Shown one piece after another: positions 32,229 through 40,845 of a DNA stretch of 64,000 nucleotides. A program made the position numbers and the translations under genes. Positions within the stretch are counted from its first letter, which is position 1, and every line of letters begins with the position of its first letter. Location: NCBI GenBank assembly GCA_051882595.1, contig JBJESD010000013.1, forward strand, positions 5,661-69,660, written 5' to 3'. This DNA comes from CAG-115 sp051882595 (lineage in GTDB: Bacteria > Bacillota > Clostridia > Oscillospirales > Ruminococcaceae). The notes below the pieces were generated by a model. That model did no database searches. It was not told the DNA's origin and saw nothing but the letters and a program-made list of their open reading frames with translations.

Positions 32229-32629
32229 TGGATAGACGTGATAAGGGCAACCTCGGCGAGGATGCGGTTTGTGCGGAACTCTGCCGTAGAGGTCACAGGA
32301 TTATTGAACGCAATTTCCGAAAAGCTTTCGGTGAGATTGATATTATTTCTCAGATAGACGGATATATTGTTTTTACCGAGGTTAAAACGCGTCAGAGAAA
32401 CAGTATGGTATCGGGAGTGGAAGCTGTTACGTTTTCCAAGCGTAAGAAAATTATACTTACTGCAGACTTTTACCTTTGTAATGTTTATCCCGGTCTTGAT
32501 AACAAAACTCTTCAGCCGAGATATGATATTGCAGAGGTTACAATAACGCGCGGTGATAATCCGTATGTAACTCGCATTCAGTTTTATAATGATGCGTTTA
32601 CTGCGGATGGCATATATACTTTATATTAA
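32228..32629 (+). CDS. YraN/UPF0102 family putative endonuclease
   Basis: The 133-residue protein has the restriction-endonuclease-like pattern GNLGEDAVCAELCRRGHRIIERNFR, then FGEIDIIS and VFTEVKTRQR, a G-E-D-ExK arrangement typical of the UPF0102 nucleases. The cellular role is unclear. ATG 32228 overlaps the rnhB stop by one base (TGATG), the usual rnhB-yraN coupling. Confidence 0.88.
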   Translation: MDRRDKGNLGEDAVCAELCRRGHRIIERNFRKAFGEIDIISQIDGYIVFTEVKTRQRNSMVSGVEAVTFSKRKKIILTADFYLCNVYPGLDNKTLQPRYDIAEVTITRGDNPYVTRIQFYNDAFTADGIYTLY

Positions 32630-32652
32630 CCGCGATGAAAGGACGACTATAT

Positions 32653-34146
32653 ATGAATTATACAAGCACAAGAAATTCAGGACTCAAGGTGACAAGTGCT
32701 CACGCGATTACCAAGGGACTTTCCGATGACGGTGGTCTTTTCGTCCCCGAGAGTATTCCTCAGTTTACAAAGGATGAAATTCTTGCTATGTGCGATAAGA
32801 GCTATGCTGACCGCGCATATGATGTTTTCATAAGACTTCTTACAGATTTTACACCCGAAGAGGTTCGCCATTGCGTGGATTCAGCATATAATGACAGGAA
32901 TTTTGATACAAATAATATCGCTGAGCTGTCGCACCTGCTCACCGGTACATATGTGCTGGAGCTCTGGCACGGTCCTACCTGTGCTTTTAAGGACATGGCT
33001 CTCCAGATTCTGCCTTATCTGCTGACAACTTCCGCTAAGAAAACGGTTGACGGCAAGGAGATTGCTATTCTTGTAGCTACTTCCGGCGATACCGGCAAGG
33101 CTGCTCTCGAGGGCTTCAAGGATGTTGACGGCACAAGCATTACCGTATTCTATCCCGAGGACGGCGTAAGCCGTATGCAGAAGCGTCAGATGACCACTCA
33201 GGAGGGAAAGAATGTTCATGTGTGCGCAGTCAAGGGCAACTTCGATGACTGTCAGAATGGCGTAAAGGCCATCTTTACCGACAGCGCATTTGCTGATAAG
33301 CTGGCTGAGAACAACATTCTCCTGTCAAGCGCGAATTCCATCAACTGGGGCAGACTTGCGCCGCAGATAGTTTATTACGTTTCTACTTATGTCGAGCTTC
33401 TCAAGAACAAGGAGATAGAGTTCGGCGAGAAGATAAATGTGGTTGTTCCCACGGGTAACTTCGGCAATATCCTTGCTGCGTACTATGCAAAGCTGATGGG
33501 TATTCCCGTAAACAAGCTCATCTGCGCTTCCAACAGCAACAACGTACTTACCGATTTCATCAATACCGGTGTTTACGACAGAAACAGAAAGTTCTTCACC
33601 ACCATTTCTCCGTCGATGGATATTCTTATTTCTTCCAATCTCGAGCGTCTGCTTTACCATCTTTCCGGCGATAATGACGCTGTTATCAACGATTGGTTCG
33701 GCAAGCTTAAGACTGATGGCAGATATGAGATATCCGCCGATGTAAAGGCAAAGATTTCCGAGCTGTTTTATGCCGGTAGCTGCGATGATGACGCTACAAA
33801 GGCTACTATCAAGGACACCTTTGATAAGTATTCTTATCTGCTCGATACTCACACTGCTGTTGCTGTTAAGGTATATGAGGACTACCGCAAGGAAACAGGC
33901 GACAACACCAAGACTGTAATCGCGTCTACTGCTAATCCTTACAAGTTCAGCGGTGCTGTTTATGAGGCAGTCGGCGGTTTTGTTGATACCGATGATGAGT
34001 TTGAGATTATCAGCAGACTTGAGACTGCAACTAATACTATGATGCCTGCTCCGCTCGCTGCTACAAAGGATAAGGACATCCGCTTTACAGGCTCTGTTGA
34101 AAAGCAGGATATGCCCGATGTGGTTCTTTCCTTTCTTAAGCCTTGA
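32653..34146 (+). CDS. thrC: Threonine synthase
   Basis: The 497-residue PLP enzyme converts O-phosphohomoserine to threonine. The N-terminal YTSTRNSGLKVTSAHAITKGLS segment and the GPTCAFKDMALQILP motif, holding the PLP lysine near residue 112, identify the long bacterial type, and VVPTGNFGNILAAYYAK is the phosphate-binding loop. ATG 32653 is preferred over ATG 32635 because AAAGGA at 32638-32643 sits ten bases upstream. The pathway partner hom lies at 43202; thrB was not seen. Confidence 0.95.
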   Translation: MNYTSTRNSGLKVTSAHAITKGLSDDGGLFVPESIPQFTKDEILAMCDKSYADRAYDVFIRLLTDFTPEEVRHCVDSAYNDRNFDTNNIAELSHLLTGTYVLELWHGPTCAFKDMALQILPYLLTTSAKKTVDGKEIAILVATSGDTGKAALEGFKDVDGTSITVFYPEDGVSRMQKRQMTTQEGKNVHVCAVKGNFDDCQNGVKAIFTDSAFADKLAENNILLSSANSINWGRLAPQIVYYVSTYVELLKNKEIEFGEKINVVVPTGNFGNILAAYYAKLMGIPVNKLICASNSNNVLTDFINTGVYDRNRKFFTTISPSMDILISSNLERLLYHLSGDNDAVINDWFGKLKTDGRYEISADVKAKISELFYAGSCDDDATKATIKDTFDKYSYLLDTHTAVAVKVYEDYRKETGDNTKTVIASTANPYKFSGAVYEAVGGFVDTDDEFEIISRLETATNTMMPAPLAATKDKDIRFTGSVEKQDMPDVVLSFLKP

Positions 34147-34168
34147 TAAGTGAGATGGGAGGCACACT

Positions 34169-34855
34169 GTGCTTTACACAATAGGCGACATTCATCTTTC
34201 GTTAGGCACGGATAAGCCTATGGATATTTTCTTTGGCTGGGATAATTACCTTGAAAAGCTAGTGACCAACTGGAACAGTGTTGTTACTGATGACGATACG
34301 GTTGTTCTGCTTGGAGATCATTCATGGGCGCTGAGGCTTGAGGATTCCTATAAGGATCTTGAATTTATTCATTCACGGCTGAAAGGTAAAAAAATCCTTG
34401 TCAAGGGCAACCACGATCTTTGGTGGGGCACCACGAACAAGCTTACCGGATTTCTCGAAAGTAATGGCTTTGATACCATAAAAATTCTTTTCAATAATGC
34501 TTATCTCGTCGAAGGCATTGCAATATGCGGAACACGCGGCTGGATAAGTGAAAATGGTGAGCAGCCCGATATCAAGGTGCTAAATCGCGAAGCAGGACGA
34601 TTGGAAGCTTCAATTAAAGAGGCAGAAAAGCTTGGCGGCGAGAAGGTTGCTTTCATTCATTATCCGCCTGTTTACAGGTCGGATGAAAACATATATATTA
34701 CCGACGTGCTTAAAAGGTACGGCATAAAGCGCTGCTTTTATGCGCATCTTCACGGCGGAAGTATAAAAGGTGCACTAAACGGTGTTCATGATGGAATTGA
34801 TTATCGTTTGGTGTCCGCAGACGGAGTTGGATTTGCTCCCGTAAAAATTAATTAG
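34169..34855 (+). CDS. Calcineurin-like metallophosphoesterase
   Basis: The 228-residue protein has the full set of metal motifs in order: GDIHLS (7-12), GDHSWA (~50), KGNHDLWW (~82), FIHYPPVY (~166) and YAHLHGG (~192). The substrate is unknown; this family includes cyclic nucleotide and nucleic-acid phosphoesterases. GTG 34169 is preceded by GGGAGG. It follows thrC closely and precedes tig by about 66 bases. Confidence 0.85.
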   Translation: MLYTIGDIHLSLGTDKPMDIFFGWDNYLEKLVTNWNSVVTDDDTVVLLGDHSWALRLEDSYKDLEFIHSRLKGKKILVKGNHDLWWGTTNKLTGFLESNGFDTIKILFNNAYLVEGIAICGTRGWISENGEQPDIKVLNREAGRLEASIKEAEKLGGEKVAFIHYPPVYRSDENIYITDVLKRYGIKRCFYAHLHGGSIKGALNGVHDGIDYRLVSADGVGFAPVKIN

Positions 34856-34921
34856 GCTGTCGCATAGGCAACCGGATTTTTAAAATATCATTGTCCGTCG
34901 GACAGGAAGGAATTAAGTAAA

Positions 34922-36205
34922 ATGGAGATTATTTCCCAGAACAAAACCGCTACCAATACTTATGCTGTTGAGTTCACATTCAGCGCAGAGGAGTTTGACG
35001 CTGCTGTGAATGCTGCTTTCAACAAGAGAAAGAAGAATATCTCTATCCCCGGCTTCCGTAAGGGTAAGGCTACACGCAAGATGATCGAAACTCACTACGG
35101 TGAGGGCGTATTCTTTGAGGACGCTGTTAACTCCCTTTACAACAATAACATTGCTGACATAGTTGAAAAGACCGGTCTTGAGGTTGTTGATGTTGCGGAT
35201 ACACAGGTCGTAGATGTGAACAAGGAAACAGGCGTAAGCTTCAAGGCTAACATTATCGTTAAGCCCGAAATCAAAATTAATGATTACAAGGGATTAGAGG
35301 TTAAGAAGCCTGTCAAGACTGTAAATGATGACGCTGTTAACGCTGAAATCGACAAGATGAGAAGCAGAAATGCAAGAATTATCACCGTTGAGGACAGAGC
35401 AACCCAGATGGGCGATACTGCTGTTATTGATTTCGACGGTTATCTTGACGGTGTTGCTTTCGAGGGCGGCAAGGGCGAGAAGTTCCCGCTTGAGCTTGGC
35501 AGCAAGACCTTTATCCCCGGATTTGAGGAGCAGGTTGTTGGCAAGAATATCGGTGAAGAATTCGATGTAAATGTTACTTTCCCCGAGAACTACCAGGCTG
35601 AAAACCTCAAGGGCAAGGCAGTTGTTTTCAAGTGCAAGCTGCACGAGATCAAGGGCAAGGATCTTCCCCAGCTTGACGACGAGTTTGTAAAGGATGTAAG
35701 CGAGTTTGACACAGTAGATGAGCTCAAGGCAGACATCAAGGAAAAACTCGAGAAGAGAGCAGAGGATGAAAGCTCTCAGCAGCTTGACAATAATCTTGTT
35801 GATGCTCTTGTTGCCAAGATGGAGGCTGAGGTTCCCGAGGTTCTTTACGAGCGCCGCATTAACGACATTGCGCGTGAGTGGAGTATGCAGAACAGAATCA
35901 AGGTTGAGGATTACCTCAAGTACACCGGTATTACAATGGAGCAGTTCAGATCCAGCTTCAGCGACATCGCAAAGAAGCAGGTTAATCTGCGTCTGGCTCT
36001 GGAGCAGATCGCTGTTAACGAGAACATCGAGGTTACAGCAGAGGACATCGAGAAAGAGTATGCTGAGCTTGCTGAGCAGTACAAGATGGATGTTGACAAG
36101 GTAAAGGCTGCCCTCAGTGAGGAGGCTATCACCGGCGACATCAAGATTGAAAAGGCTCTCGACCTTGTTCGCGACAGCGCTAAGATTGAAGAAGTAACCG
36201 AGTAA
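34922..36205 (+). CDS. tig: Trigger factor
   Basis: The 427-residue ribosome-bound chaperone and prolyl isomerase has the N-terminal ribosome-binding signature IPGFRKGKATRKMIE (~40-54). The FKBP-type domain spans about 150-235 (GDTAVIDFDGYLDGVAFEGG) and the helical C-terminal arms complete the chain. GGAAGGA lies before ATG 34922. It precedes clpP and clpX, the standard tig-clpP-clpX order. Confidence 0.97.
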   Translation: MEIISQNKTATNTYAVEFTFSAEEFDAAVNAAFNKRKKNISIPGFRKGKATRKMIETHYGEGVFFEDAVNSLYNNNIADIVEKTGLEVVDVADTQVVDVNKETGVSFKANIIVKPEIKINDYKGLEVKKPVKTVNDDAVNAEIDKMRSRNARIITVEDRATQMGDTAVIDFDGYLDGVAFEGGKGEKFPLELGSKTFIPGFEEQVVGKNIGEEFDVNVTFPENYQAENLKGKAVVFKCKLHEIKGKDLPQLDDEFVKDVSEFDTVDELKADIKEKLEKRAEDESSQQLDNNLVDALVAKMEAEVPEVLYERRINDIAREWSMQNRIKVEDYLKYTGITMEQFRSSFSDIAKKQVNLRLALEQIAVNENIEVTAEDIEKEYAELAEQYKMDVDKVKAALSEEAITGDIKIEKALDLVRDSAKIEEVTE

Positions 36206-36225
36206 TAACACCTTTGACTGAAAGT

Positions 36226-36296
36226 CCGCGTACCGAGTGCGCGGCTTTTCGGTTTAGTCGGATGTCGGCTTTTTCCGACAGGTTCCGCGTATGCGG
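36226..36296 (+). other. Three consecutive hairpins between tig and clpP
   Basis: CCGCG/CGCGG (36226-36244), TGTCGG/CCGACA (36263-36280) and CCGC/GCGG (36285-36296) follow each other directly. The first has a CTTTTC tail and may attenuate tig read-through. The last ends just before the clpP ribosome site and could limit its access. Confidence 0.45.
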
Positions 36297-36312
36297 GGAA
36301 AGGACGGTAACA

Positions 36313-36915
36313 ATGGCTTATATTCCTTATGTTGTGGAGCAGAGCAGTCACGGCGAGCGCTCCTACGATATTTTCTCCAGACTTCTTAACGACAGAATTA
36401 TTCTTCTGCATGACGAGGTCAATTCTGCGACGGCAAGCGTTGTAGTCGCTCAGCTTCTTTATCTCGAGGGTCAGGATCCGGATAAGGATATCTATCTCTA
36501 TATTAACAGCCCCGGCGGCTCGGTAACTGATGGAATGGCAATATACGATACCATGCAGTACATCAAGTGCGATGTTTCCACGATTTGTATGGGTATGGCG
36601 GCTTCAATGGGTGCTTTCCTGCTTGCAGCAGGAACAAAGGGCAAGCGTATCGCTCTGCCCAACAGCCAGATCATGATTCACCAGCCTCTTATTGCAGGCG
36701 GCGGCATTTCGGGTCAGGTTACAGATATTCAGATTCGTGCTAATTCTCTTCTTAAAACAAAGGAACGCCTTAATCGAATTCTCAGCGAGAATACCGGCAA
36801 GGATTATGATACTGTCTGCGCGGATACAGAGCGTGACAACTTCATGACTGCTGAGGACGCGCTTGCATACGGACTGATTGATAAGGTTTACAGCAGCCGT
36901 AATGACATAAAGTAA
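36313..36915 (+). CDS. clpP: ATP-dependent Clp protease proteolytic subunit
   Basis: The 200-residue serine protease forms the barrel used by ClpX (36937) and ClpE (21077). Catalytic Ser98 is in MGMAASMGAF and His123 in QIMIHQPL, at the standard positions, with the Asp near 172. ATG 36313 follows AAAGGACGG; an in-frame ATG 99 bases upstream would add an unlike N-terminus. It forms a tight pair with clpX, 21 bases downstream. Confidence 0.97.
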   Translation: MAYIPYVVEQSSHGERSYDIFSRLLNDRIILLHDEVNSATASVVVAQLLYLEGQDPDKDIYLYINSPGGSVTDGMAIYDTMQYIKCDVSTICMGMAASMGAFLLAAGTKGKRIALPNSQIMIHQPLIAGGGISGQVTDIQIRANSLLKTKERLNRILSENTGKDYDTVCADTERDNFMTAEDALAYGLIDKVYSSRNDIK

Positions 36916-36936
36916 AGGACAGGAGGAACAGCAATT

Positions 36937-38229
36937 ATGATGGTTTGCTCCTTTTGCGGAAAAAATGAAAATCAGGTACGGCGAATCCTCTACGGAGGAA
37001 CAGAGGAAGCAGTGATATGCAATGAATGTATTCTCGCTTCATACAATATGCTGGTTGAAAGCGGCGATGTAAAGGGCAGGAGAGTCAACCCCGTAGCGGA
37101 TGATACGGAGTATTCCAAGAGCTTTTCTCCCGAAAGCAGCCTTATGAAGCCGGAGGAGATCAAAGCTTATCTTGATGAATACATTGTCGGACAGGACGAA
37201 GCGAAAAAGATCCTCAGCGTTTCCGTATACAACCACTACAAGCGTACCTTTCTCAATGAAGAAGAAAACGATGACGAGGTTGAGCTTCAAAAGAGCAATG
37301 TTCTGCTGCTTGGTCCGACCGGTGTAGGTAAGACCATGCTTGCCCAGTCGCTCGCAAAGCTGCTTAATGTTCCGTTCGCCATTGCTGACGCAACCACGCT
37401 GACGCAGGCCGGCTATGTCGGCGAGGACGTTGAAAACGTGCTTCTCCGACTGGTTCAGGCAGCAGATTACGATATCGAGGCAGCGGAGCGCGGAATTATT
37501 TACATTGACGAGATAGACAAGATATCCCGCCGCAGCGAAAATACCTCTATCACCAGAGACGTAAGCGGCGAGGGCGTACAGCAGGCGCTGCTTAAGATCG
37601 TTGAGGGCACAGTTTCCAATGTACCGCCGCAGGGCGGCAGAAAGCACCCTCATCAGGAGTTCATCCAGATTGATACAACAAACATACTGTTTATCTGCGG
37701 CGGTGCGTTTGAGGGTCTTGAGAAGATGATATCCTCTAGAGTGTCGTCCTCCTCAATGGGCTTTGGAGCAGAGGTAAACTCCAAAAAGGACAAGGAAAGC
37801 TCAGCAATGCTTCATAAGGTCAGCCAGGAGGACCTCGTAAAGTTCGGCATTATCCCCGAGCTTATCGGACGTCTGCCTGTTGTTACAGTTCTCGACGACC
37901 TTGACGAGGAAGCGCTCGTGCGCATTCTCGACGAGCCTAAAAATGCACTTATCAAGCAGTATAAGTATCTTTTCAAGGCAGATGATATCGAGCTTGAATT
38001 CGACGATGACGCAAAGCGCGCTATCGCAAAGAAGTCCATCGAGCGTAAGACCGGCGCAAGAGGACTTCGCTCTATCGTTGAAGCGACCTTGCGTGACATC
38101 ATGTTCACCGCGCCCAGTGATTCTACGATTACAAAGGTGACAATCACCGCCGATTGCGTAGAGGGAACCGGCGAGCCGATAATCGAGCGCAATAAAAAAG
38201 CAAAGCCCAAAAAGACAGCAAAGGCATAA
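36937..38229 (+). CDS. clpX: ATP-dependent Clp protease ATP-binding subunit ClpX
   Basis: The 430-residue AAA+ unfoldase starts with the zinc-binding dimerisation domain CSFCGKNENQVRRI ... VICNECI. It then shows Walker A GPTGVGKT near 127, the pore loop AGYVGEDVENVL, Walker B IYIDEIDKI, the IGF-type ClpP loop region around KFGIIPELIGRLPVV, and the sensor-2 motif GARGLRS. AGGAGG lies before ATG 36937. Repeat copy 2 follows six bases after the stop codon. Confidence 0.98.
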   Translation: MMVCSFCGKNENQVRRILYGGTEEAVICNECILASYNMLVESGDVKGRRVNPVADDTEYSKSFSPESSLMKPEEIKAYLDEYIVGQDEAKKILSVSVYNHYKRTFLNEEENDDEVELQKSNVLLLGPTGVGKTMLAQSLAKLLNVPFAIADATTLTQAGYVGEDVENVLLRLVQAADYDIEAAERGIIYIDEIDKISRRSENTSITRDVSGEGVQQALLKIVEGTVSNVPPQGGRKHPHQEFIQIDTTNILFICGGAFEGLEKMISSRVSSSSMGFGAEVNSKKDKESSAMLHKVSQEDLVKFGIIPELIGRLPVVTVLDDLDEEALVRILDEPKNALIKQYKYLFKADDIELEFDDDAKRAIAKKSIERKTGARGLRSIVEATLRDIMFTAPSDSTITKVTITADCVEGTGEPIIERNKKAKPKKTAKA

Positions 38230-38235
38230 TTAGTG

Positions 38236-38259
38236 CGGCAGGCAGTTTTTTGCCTGCCG
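38236..38259 (+). terminator. Hairpin after clpX, left flank of repeat copy 2
   Basis: CGGCAGGCA (38236-38244) pairs perfectly with TGCCTGCCG (38251-38259) around GTTTTT. The same stem returns at 38391-38414 on the far side of the repeat core. Confidence 0.6.
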
Positions 38260-38260
38260 G

Positions 38261-38390
38261 CAGGCTGTCGATAAAGGCACATCTGCGTCGTCAGCGGCAT
38301 AATCAGCAGGCACAAAGCCTAGCTGATATGCCGCTTTCTAGCATCTGCACCTTTCTCGGCAGCCTAGAAAGATACTTTTTCGACACGCTC
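38261..38390 (+). repeat. Structured intergenic repeat, copy 2 (core 38262-38365 plus 25-nt tail)
   Basis: AGGCTGTCGA (38262-38271) pairs with TCGGCAGCCT (38356-38365), with one G-U where copy 1 has A-U. The next pairs are AAAGG/CCTTT where copy 1 has CCG/CGG. The apical arm AGCGGCAT.ATCAGC/GCTGATATGCCGCT is nearly perfect and ends in AGGC-ACAAA-GCCT, against AGCC-ACAAA-GGTT in copy 1. Pairing is thus kept while sequence changes. The loop words ATCTGCGTCGTC, ACAAA and TTTCTAGCATCTG are identical, as is the 25-nt length of the tail. The orientation relative to the upstream gene is the same as in copy 1. Confidence 0.8.
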
Positions 38391-38414
38391 CGGCAGGCAG
38401 CTTTATGCCTGCCG
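38391..38414 (+). terminator. Hairpin, right flank of repeat copy 2
   Basis: CGGCAGGCA (38391-38399) pairs with TGCCTGCCG (38406-38414) around GCTTTA, with only TTTGG following. The stem is identical to that at 38236-38259, and the loops differ at two bases. Confidence 0.55.
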
Positions 38415-38445
38415 TTTGGTATTTCAGCAATAAGGAGCATGACAA

Positions 38446-38754
38446 ATGTCTGTTTTTGAATTGATTTATCAGCAGGTGCGCCGTATTCCGCGCGGAAAGG
38501 TCGCGACATACGGTCAGATTGCAATGCTTGCAGGTAATCCTCGCTGGGCAAGGGTGGTTGGTTATGCGCTGCACGCCAATCCCGATCCCGATGGAATACC
38601 GTGTTATCGGGTAGTTAATCGTATGGGGAAGGTTTCCGAGGCATTTGCTTTCGGCGGCTCTCTCCGTCAGGCGGAATTGCTGCAAAAGGACGGCATCGAG
38701 GTAAACGCCGATGGTATCGTTGATCTTAACAAATATCTGTGGGACGGTCTGTAA
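38446..38754 (+). CDS. MGMT-family (O6-alkylguanine transferase-like) protein
   Basis: The 102-residue protein matches the C-terminal DNA-binding domain of alkylguanine DNA alkyltransferases: RRIPRGKVATYGQIA helix-turn-helix, ARVVGYALHANP with the arginine-finger position, and the active-site IPCYRVVNRMG. Cys53 is kept, but the usual histidine of PCHRV is tyrosine. It lacks the N-terminal Ada/Ogt half. It may repair alkylated bases directly or act as a lesion flag like the ATL proteins. An AAGGAG ribosome site precedes ATG 38446. Confidence 0.85.
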   Translation: MSVFELIYQQVRRIPRGKVATYGQIAMLAGNPRWARVVGYALHANPDPDGIPCYRVVNRMGKVSEAFAFGGSLRQAELLQKDGIEVNADGIVDLNKYLWDGL

Positions 38755-38817
38755 TGCTTCTGAAATGTCTGCATTGCGTGATGAACTGAAAAACTTAGAT
38801 AAGTTTCACAAAACCTA

Positions 38818-38846
38818 TTGACAAATCAGAGAAATTATATTAAAAT
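38818..38846 (+). promoter_or_regulatory. Promoter for xylB
   Basis: TTGACA (38818-38823) and TAAAAT (38841-38846) have a 17-base spacer. A hairpin CACCGA/TCGGTG lies in the ~60-nt leader (38866-38902). Confidence 0.7.
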
Positions 38847-38852
38847 TTAATC

Positions 38853-38867
38853 ATAATAACGATTACA
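38853..38867 (+). promoter_or_regulatory. Possible catabolite (cre) operator at xylB
   Basis: ATAATAACGATTACA fits the Gram-positive cre pattern WTGNAANCGNWNNCW at all but two positions and lies at the expected transcription start. Carbon catabolite repression of xylB by a CcpA-type regulator is plausible; the match is imperfect. Confidence 0.35.
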
Positions 38868-38917
38868 CCGACGCTTATGGAATGTCGATTTCTGCATCGG
38901 TGATTAAGGAGAATAAT

Positions 38918-40441
38918 ATGGCTTATATTTTAGGTGTTGATATCGGTACATCGGGAACAAAAACTGTGCTTTTTTCCGAGGATGGAAATCCTGTTGCATC
39001 GTCTACTTATGAGTATCCTCTCTACACTCCGCAGAACGGTTATGCAGAGCAAGATCCTCTCGACTGGTGGAATGCCTCGGTCAACGGAATAAAGGATGTT
39101 ATCGCTCAGAGCGAGGTAAACCCCGACGATATCAAGGGTATCGGTCTTTCCGGTCAGATGCACGCTCTTGTTATGCTCGACGCCGACAACAAGCCCATAC
39201 CCAATTCCATTATCTGGTGCGATCAGCGTACCGCAAAGGAAGTAGTGGAGATTACCGACAAGGTCGGAGCAGACAGACTGATTGAGATTACCGCTAATCC
39301 TGCCATCACAGGCTTCACTGCGGCAAAGATCATGTGGGTAAAGAATAATGAGCCGCAGAATTACGAGCGCTGCAAGCACATCCTGCTTCCCAAGGACTAT
39401 ATCAGATTTATGATGACGGGCGAGTATGCCACCGAGGTTTCGGACGCTTCGGGTATGCAGCTTCTTGATATTCCAAACCGCTGCTGGTCAGACGAGGTAC
39501 TTCAGAAGCTCGGAATTGACAAGGCTCTGCTTGCGAAGGTATATGAGTCCCCCGAGATTACCGGCACGATCACTAAAAAGGTCGCTGAGCTGACAGGTCT
39601 TAAGGAGGGCACTCCGGTTGTCGGAGGAGCAGGCGATAATGCCGCAGCAGCTGTCGGCACAGGAGTTGTAGAGGACGGCAAGGCATTTACTACAATCGGT
39701 ACTTCGGGAGTTGTGTTCGCGCATACTTCTGATATCGCAATAGATAAAAAGGGAAGAGTGCACACTTTCTGCTGTGCTGTTCCCGGCTGCTGGCACGTTA
39801 TGGGTGTAACCCAGTCCGCAGGTCACTCCCTCAAATGGTTCAGGGATAACTTCGCGTGGTCGGAGATGGAAACTGCTCTTGCCATGGGCGTTGATCCCTA
39901 CTATCTGCTTGACAAGGAGGCGGACAGTGTTCCTATCGGTGCAAACCGCCTGCTGTATATGCCTTACCTCAACGGAGAGAGAACTCCGCACCTTGATCCC
40001 AACGCAAGAGGCGTGTTCTTCGGTCTGTCAGCAATGCACAAGAAAAAGGATATGCTTCGTGCTGTTATGGAGGGCGTTTCCTATTCACTTCGCGACTGCG
40101 TGGAGGTTATGCGCGAGATGGATATCAACGTAAGCGATATGATGGCTTGCGGCGGCGGAGGAACATCACCGCTGTGGCGCCAGATGCTTGCTGATCTGTA
40201 TGGCTGTCCTGTTAAGACCACCGTTAACAAGGAGGGTCCCGCTCTCGGTGTTGCATTGCTTGCAGCAGTGGGCGCAGGAATCTATTCCAGCGTCCCCGAG
40301 GCTTGCCGCGCCGTTATCAAGGCGGATAAGGTTCAGGCACCCGTTGAGGATAATACACGTCAGTACAACAAGGTTTACGAGATGTACCGCAAGCTTTATC
40401 CCGCAATGAAGCAGTGCTTCGAGGAACTTTCAGAGCTTTAA
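38918..40441 (+). CDS. xylB: Xylulokinase
   Basis: The 507-residue FGGY-family kinase phosphorylates D-xylulose for the pentose phosphate pathway. Its N-terminal ATP motif is GVDIGTSGTKTVLF, the substrate loop is GLSGQMHALV, and the second FGGY signature region MEGVSYSLRDCVEVMRE is followed by ACGGGGTSPLWRQMLAD. Xylulokinase is favoured over other FGGY kinases because of the MHALVMLD segment. ATG 38918 follows AAGGAG; an in-frame ATG at 38882 has no ribosome site. No xylA or transporter is adjacent. A hairpin terminator follows. Confidence 0.92.
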   Translation: MAYILGVDIGTSGTKTVLFSEDGNPVASSTYEYPLYTPQNGYAEQDPLDWWNASVNGIKDVIAQSEVNPDDIKGIGLSGQMHALVMLDADNKPIPNSIIWCDQRTAKEVVEITDKVGADRLIEITANPAITGFTAAKIMWVKNNEPQNYERCKHILLPKDYIRFMMTGEYATEVSDASGMQLLDIPNRCWSDEVLQKLGIDKALLAKVYESPEITGTITKKVAELTGLKEGTPVVGGAGDNAAAAVGTGVVEDGKAFTTIGTSGVVFAHTSDIAIDKKGRVHTFCCAVPGCWHVMGVTQSAGHSLKWFRDNFAWSEMETALAMGVDPYYLLDKEADSVPIGANRLLYMPYLNGERTPHLDPNARGVFFGLSAMHKKKDMLRAVMEGVSYSLRDCVEVMREMDINVSDMMACGGGGTSPLWRQMLADLYGCPVKTTVNKEGPALGVALLAAVGAGIYSSVPEACRAVIKADKVQAPVEDNTRQYNKVYEMYRKLYPAMKQCFEELSEL

Positions 40442-40454
40442 TTCCCAAATAACT

Positions 40455-40479
40455 AATGCCCTCAGCAATTGAGGGCATT
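40455..40479 (+). terminator. Terminator between convergent xylB and the XRE gene
   Basis: AATGCCCTCA (40455-40464) and TGAGGGCATT (40470-40479) form a 10-pair stem followed by TAATTTTTATT on the plus strand. Its last base overlaps the XRE gene's stop codon. Confidence 0.8.
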
Positions 40480-40814
40480 TAATTTTTATTGTTTTCGTAC
40501 AGCGCTTCGATACGCTCAAATATTTGTCCTTTCTGAAAATCGCTCAGCGAACGGAATTTTGTCACAAGCTGCTCCTCATCATATGAAAGCACGAATTTAT
40601 CCAACGGGTTTTTACTGTTGGAAAGCCCTGCAATGTAGTCCAGCGAAACATTGTAGTACTCGGCGAGTGCAACAGCAATATTCAGCGGAAGCTCTCGCTC
40701 GCCGCGCTCGTATCTGCCGTATTGGGTAAGCTGCATATACAGTATCTCGGCAATGTCCGATTGCTTTTTGTCAGCGTCCTCTCTGAGGTCCTTTAATCTT
40801 GGATAATTGCTCAT
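40479..40814 (-). CDS. XRE-family helix-turn-helix transcriptional regulator
   Basis: The 111-residue protein has an N-terminal HTH_3 domain: SNYPRLKDLREDADKKQSDI, then the recognition helix around QLTQYGRYERGERELPLNIAV and VSLDYIAGLSN. The C-terminal helical segment of ~45 residues is probably for dimerisation. The start at ATG 40814 gives the standard domain beginning; the frame stays open upstream to 40937, but that extension is AT-rich and lies over the promoter. It is divergent from the zinc-ribbon gene, with repeated TTGGTG motifs between them, so it probably controls both. Confidence 0.87.
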   Translation of the reverse strand: MSNYPRLKDLREDADKKQSDIAEILYMQLTQYGRYERGERELPLNIAVALAEYYNVSLDYIAGLSNSKNPLDKFVLSYDEEQLVTKFRSLSDFQKGQIFERIEALYENNKN

Positions 40815-40845
40815 AATATCACCGTCCGGTTTTATTTTTGCTTTG

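Noticed and set aside
34856..34871. TAGGCTGTCGCATAGG resembles the beginning of the structured repeat
   Set aside because: Only about nine bases match and neither the closing arm nor the conserved ATCTGCGTCGTC word follows, so it is not a third copy.
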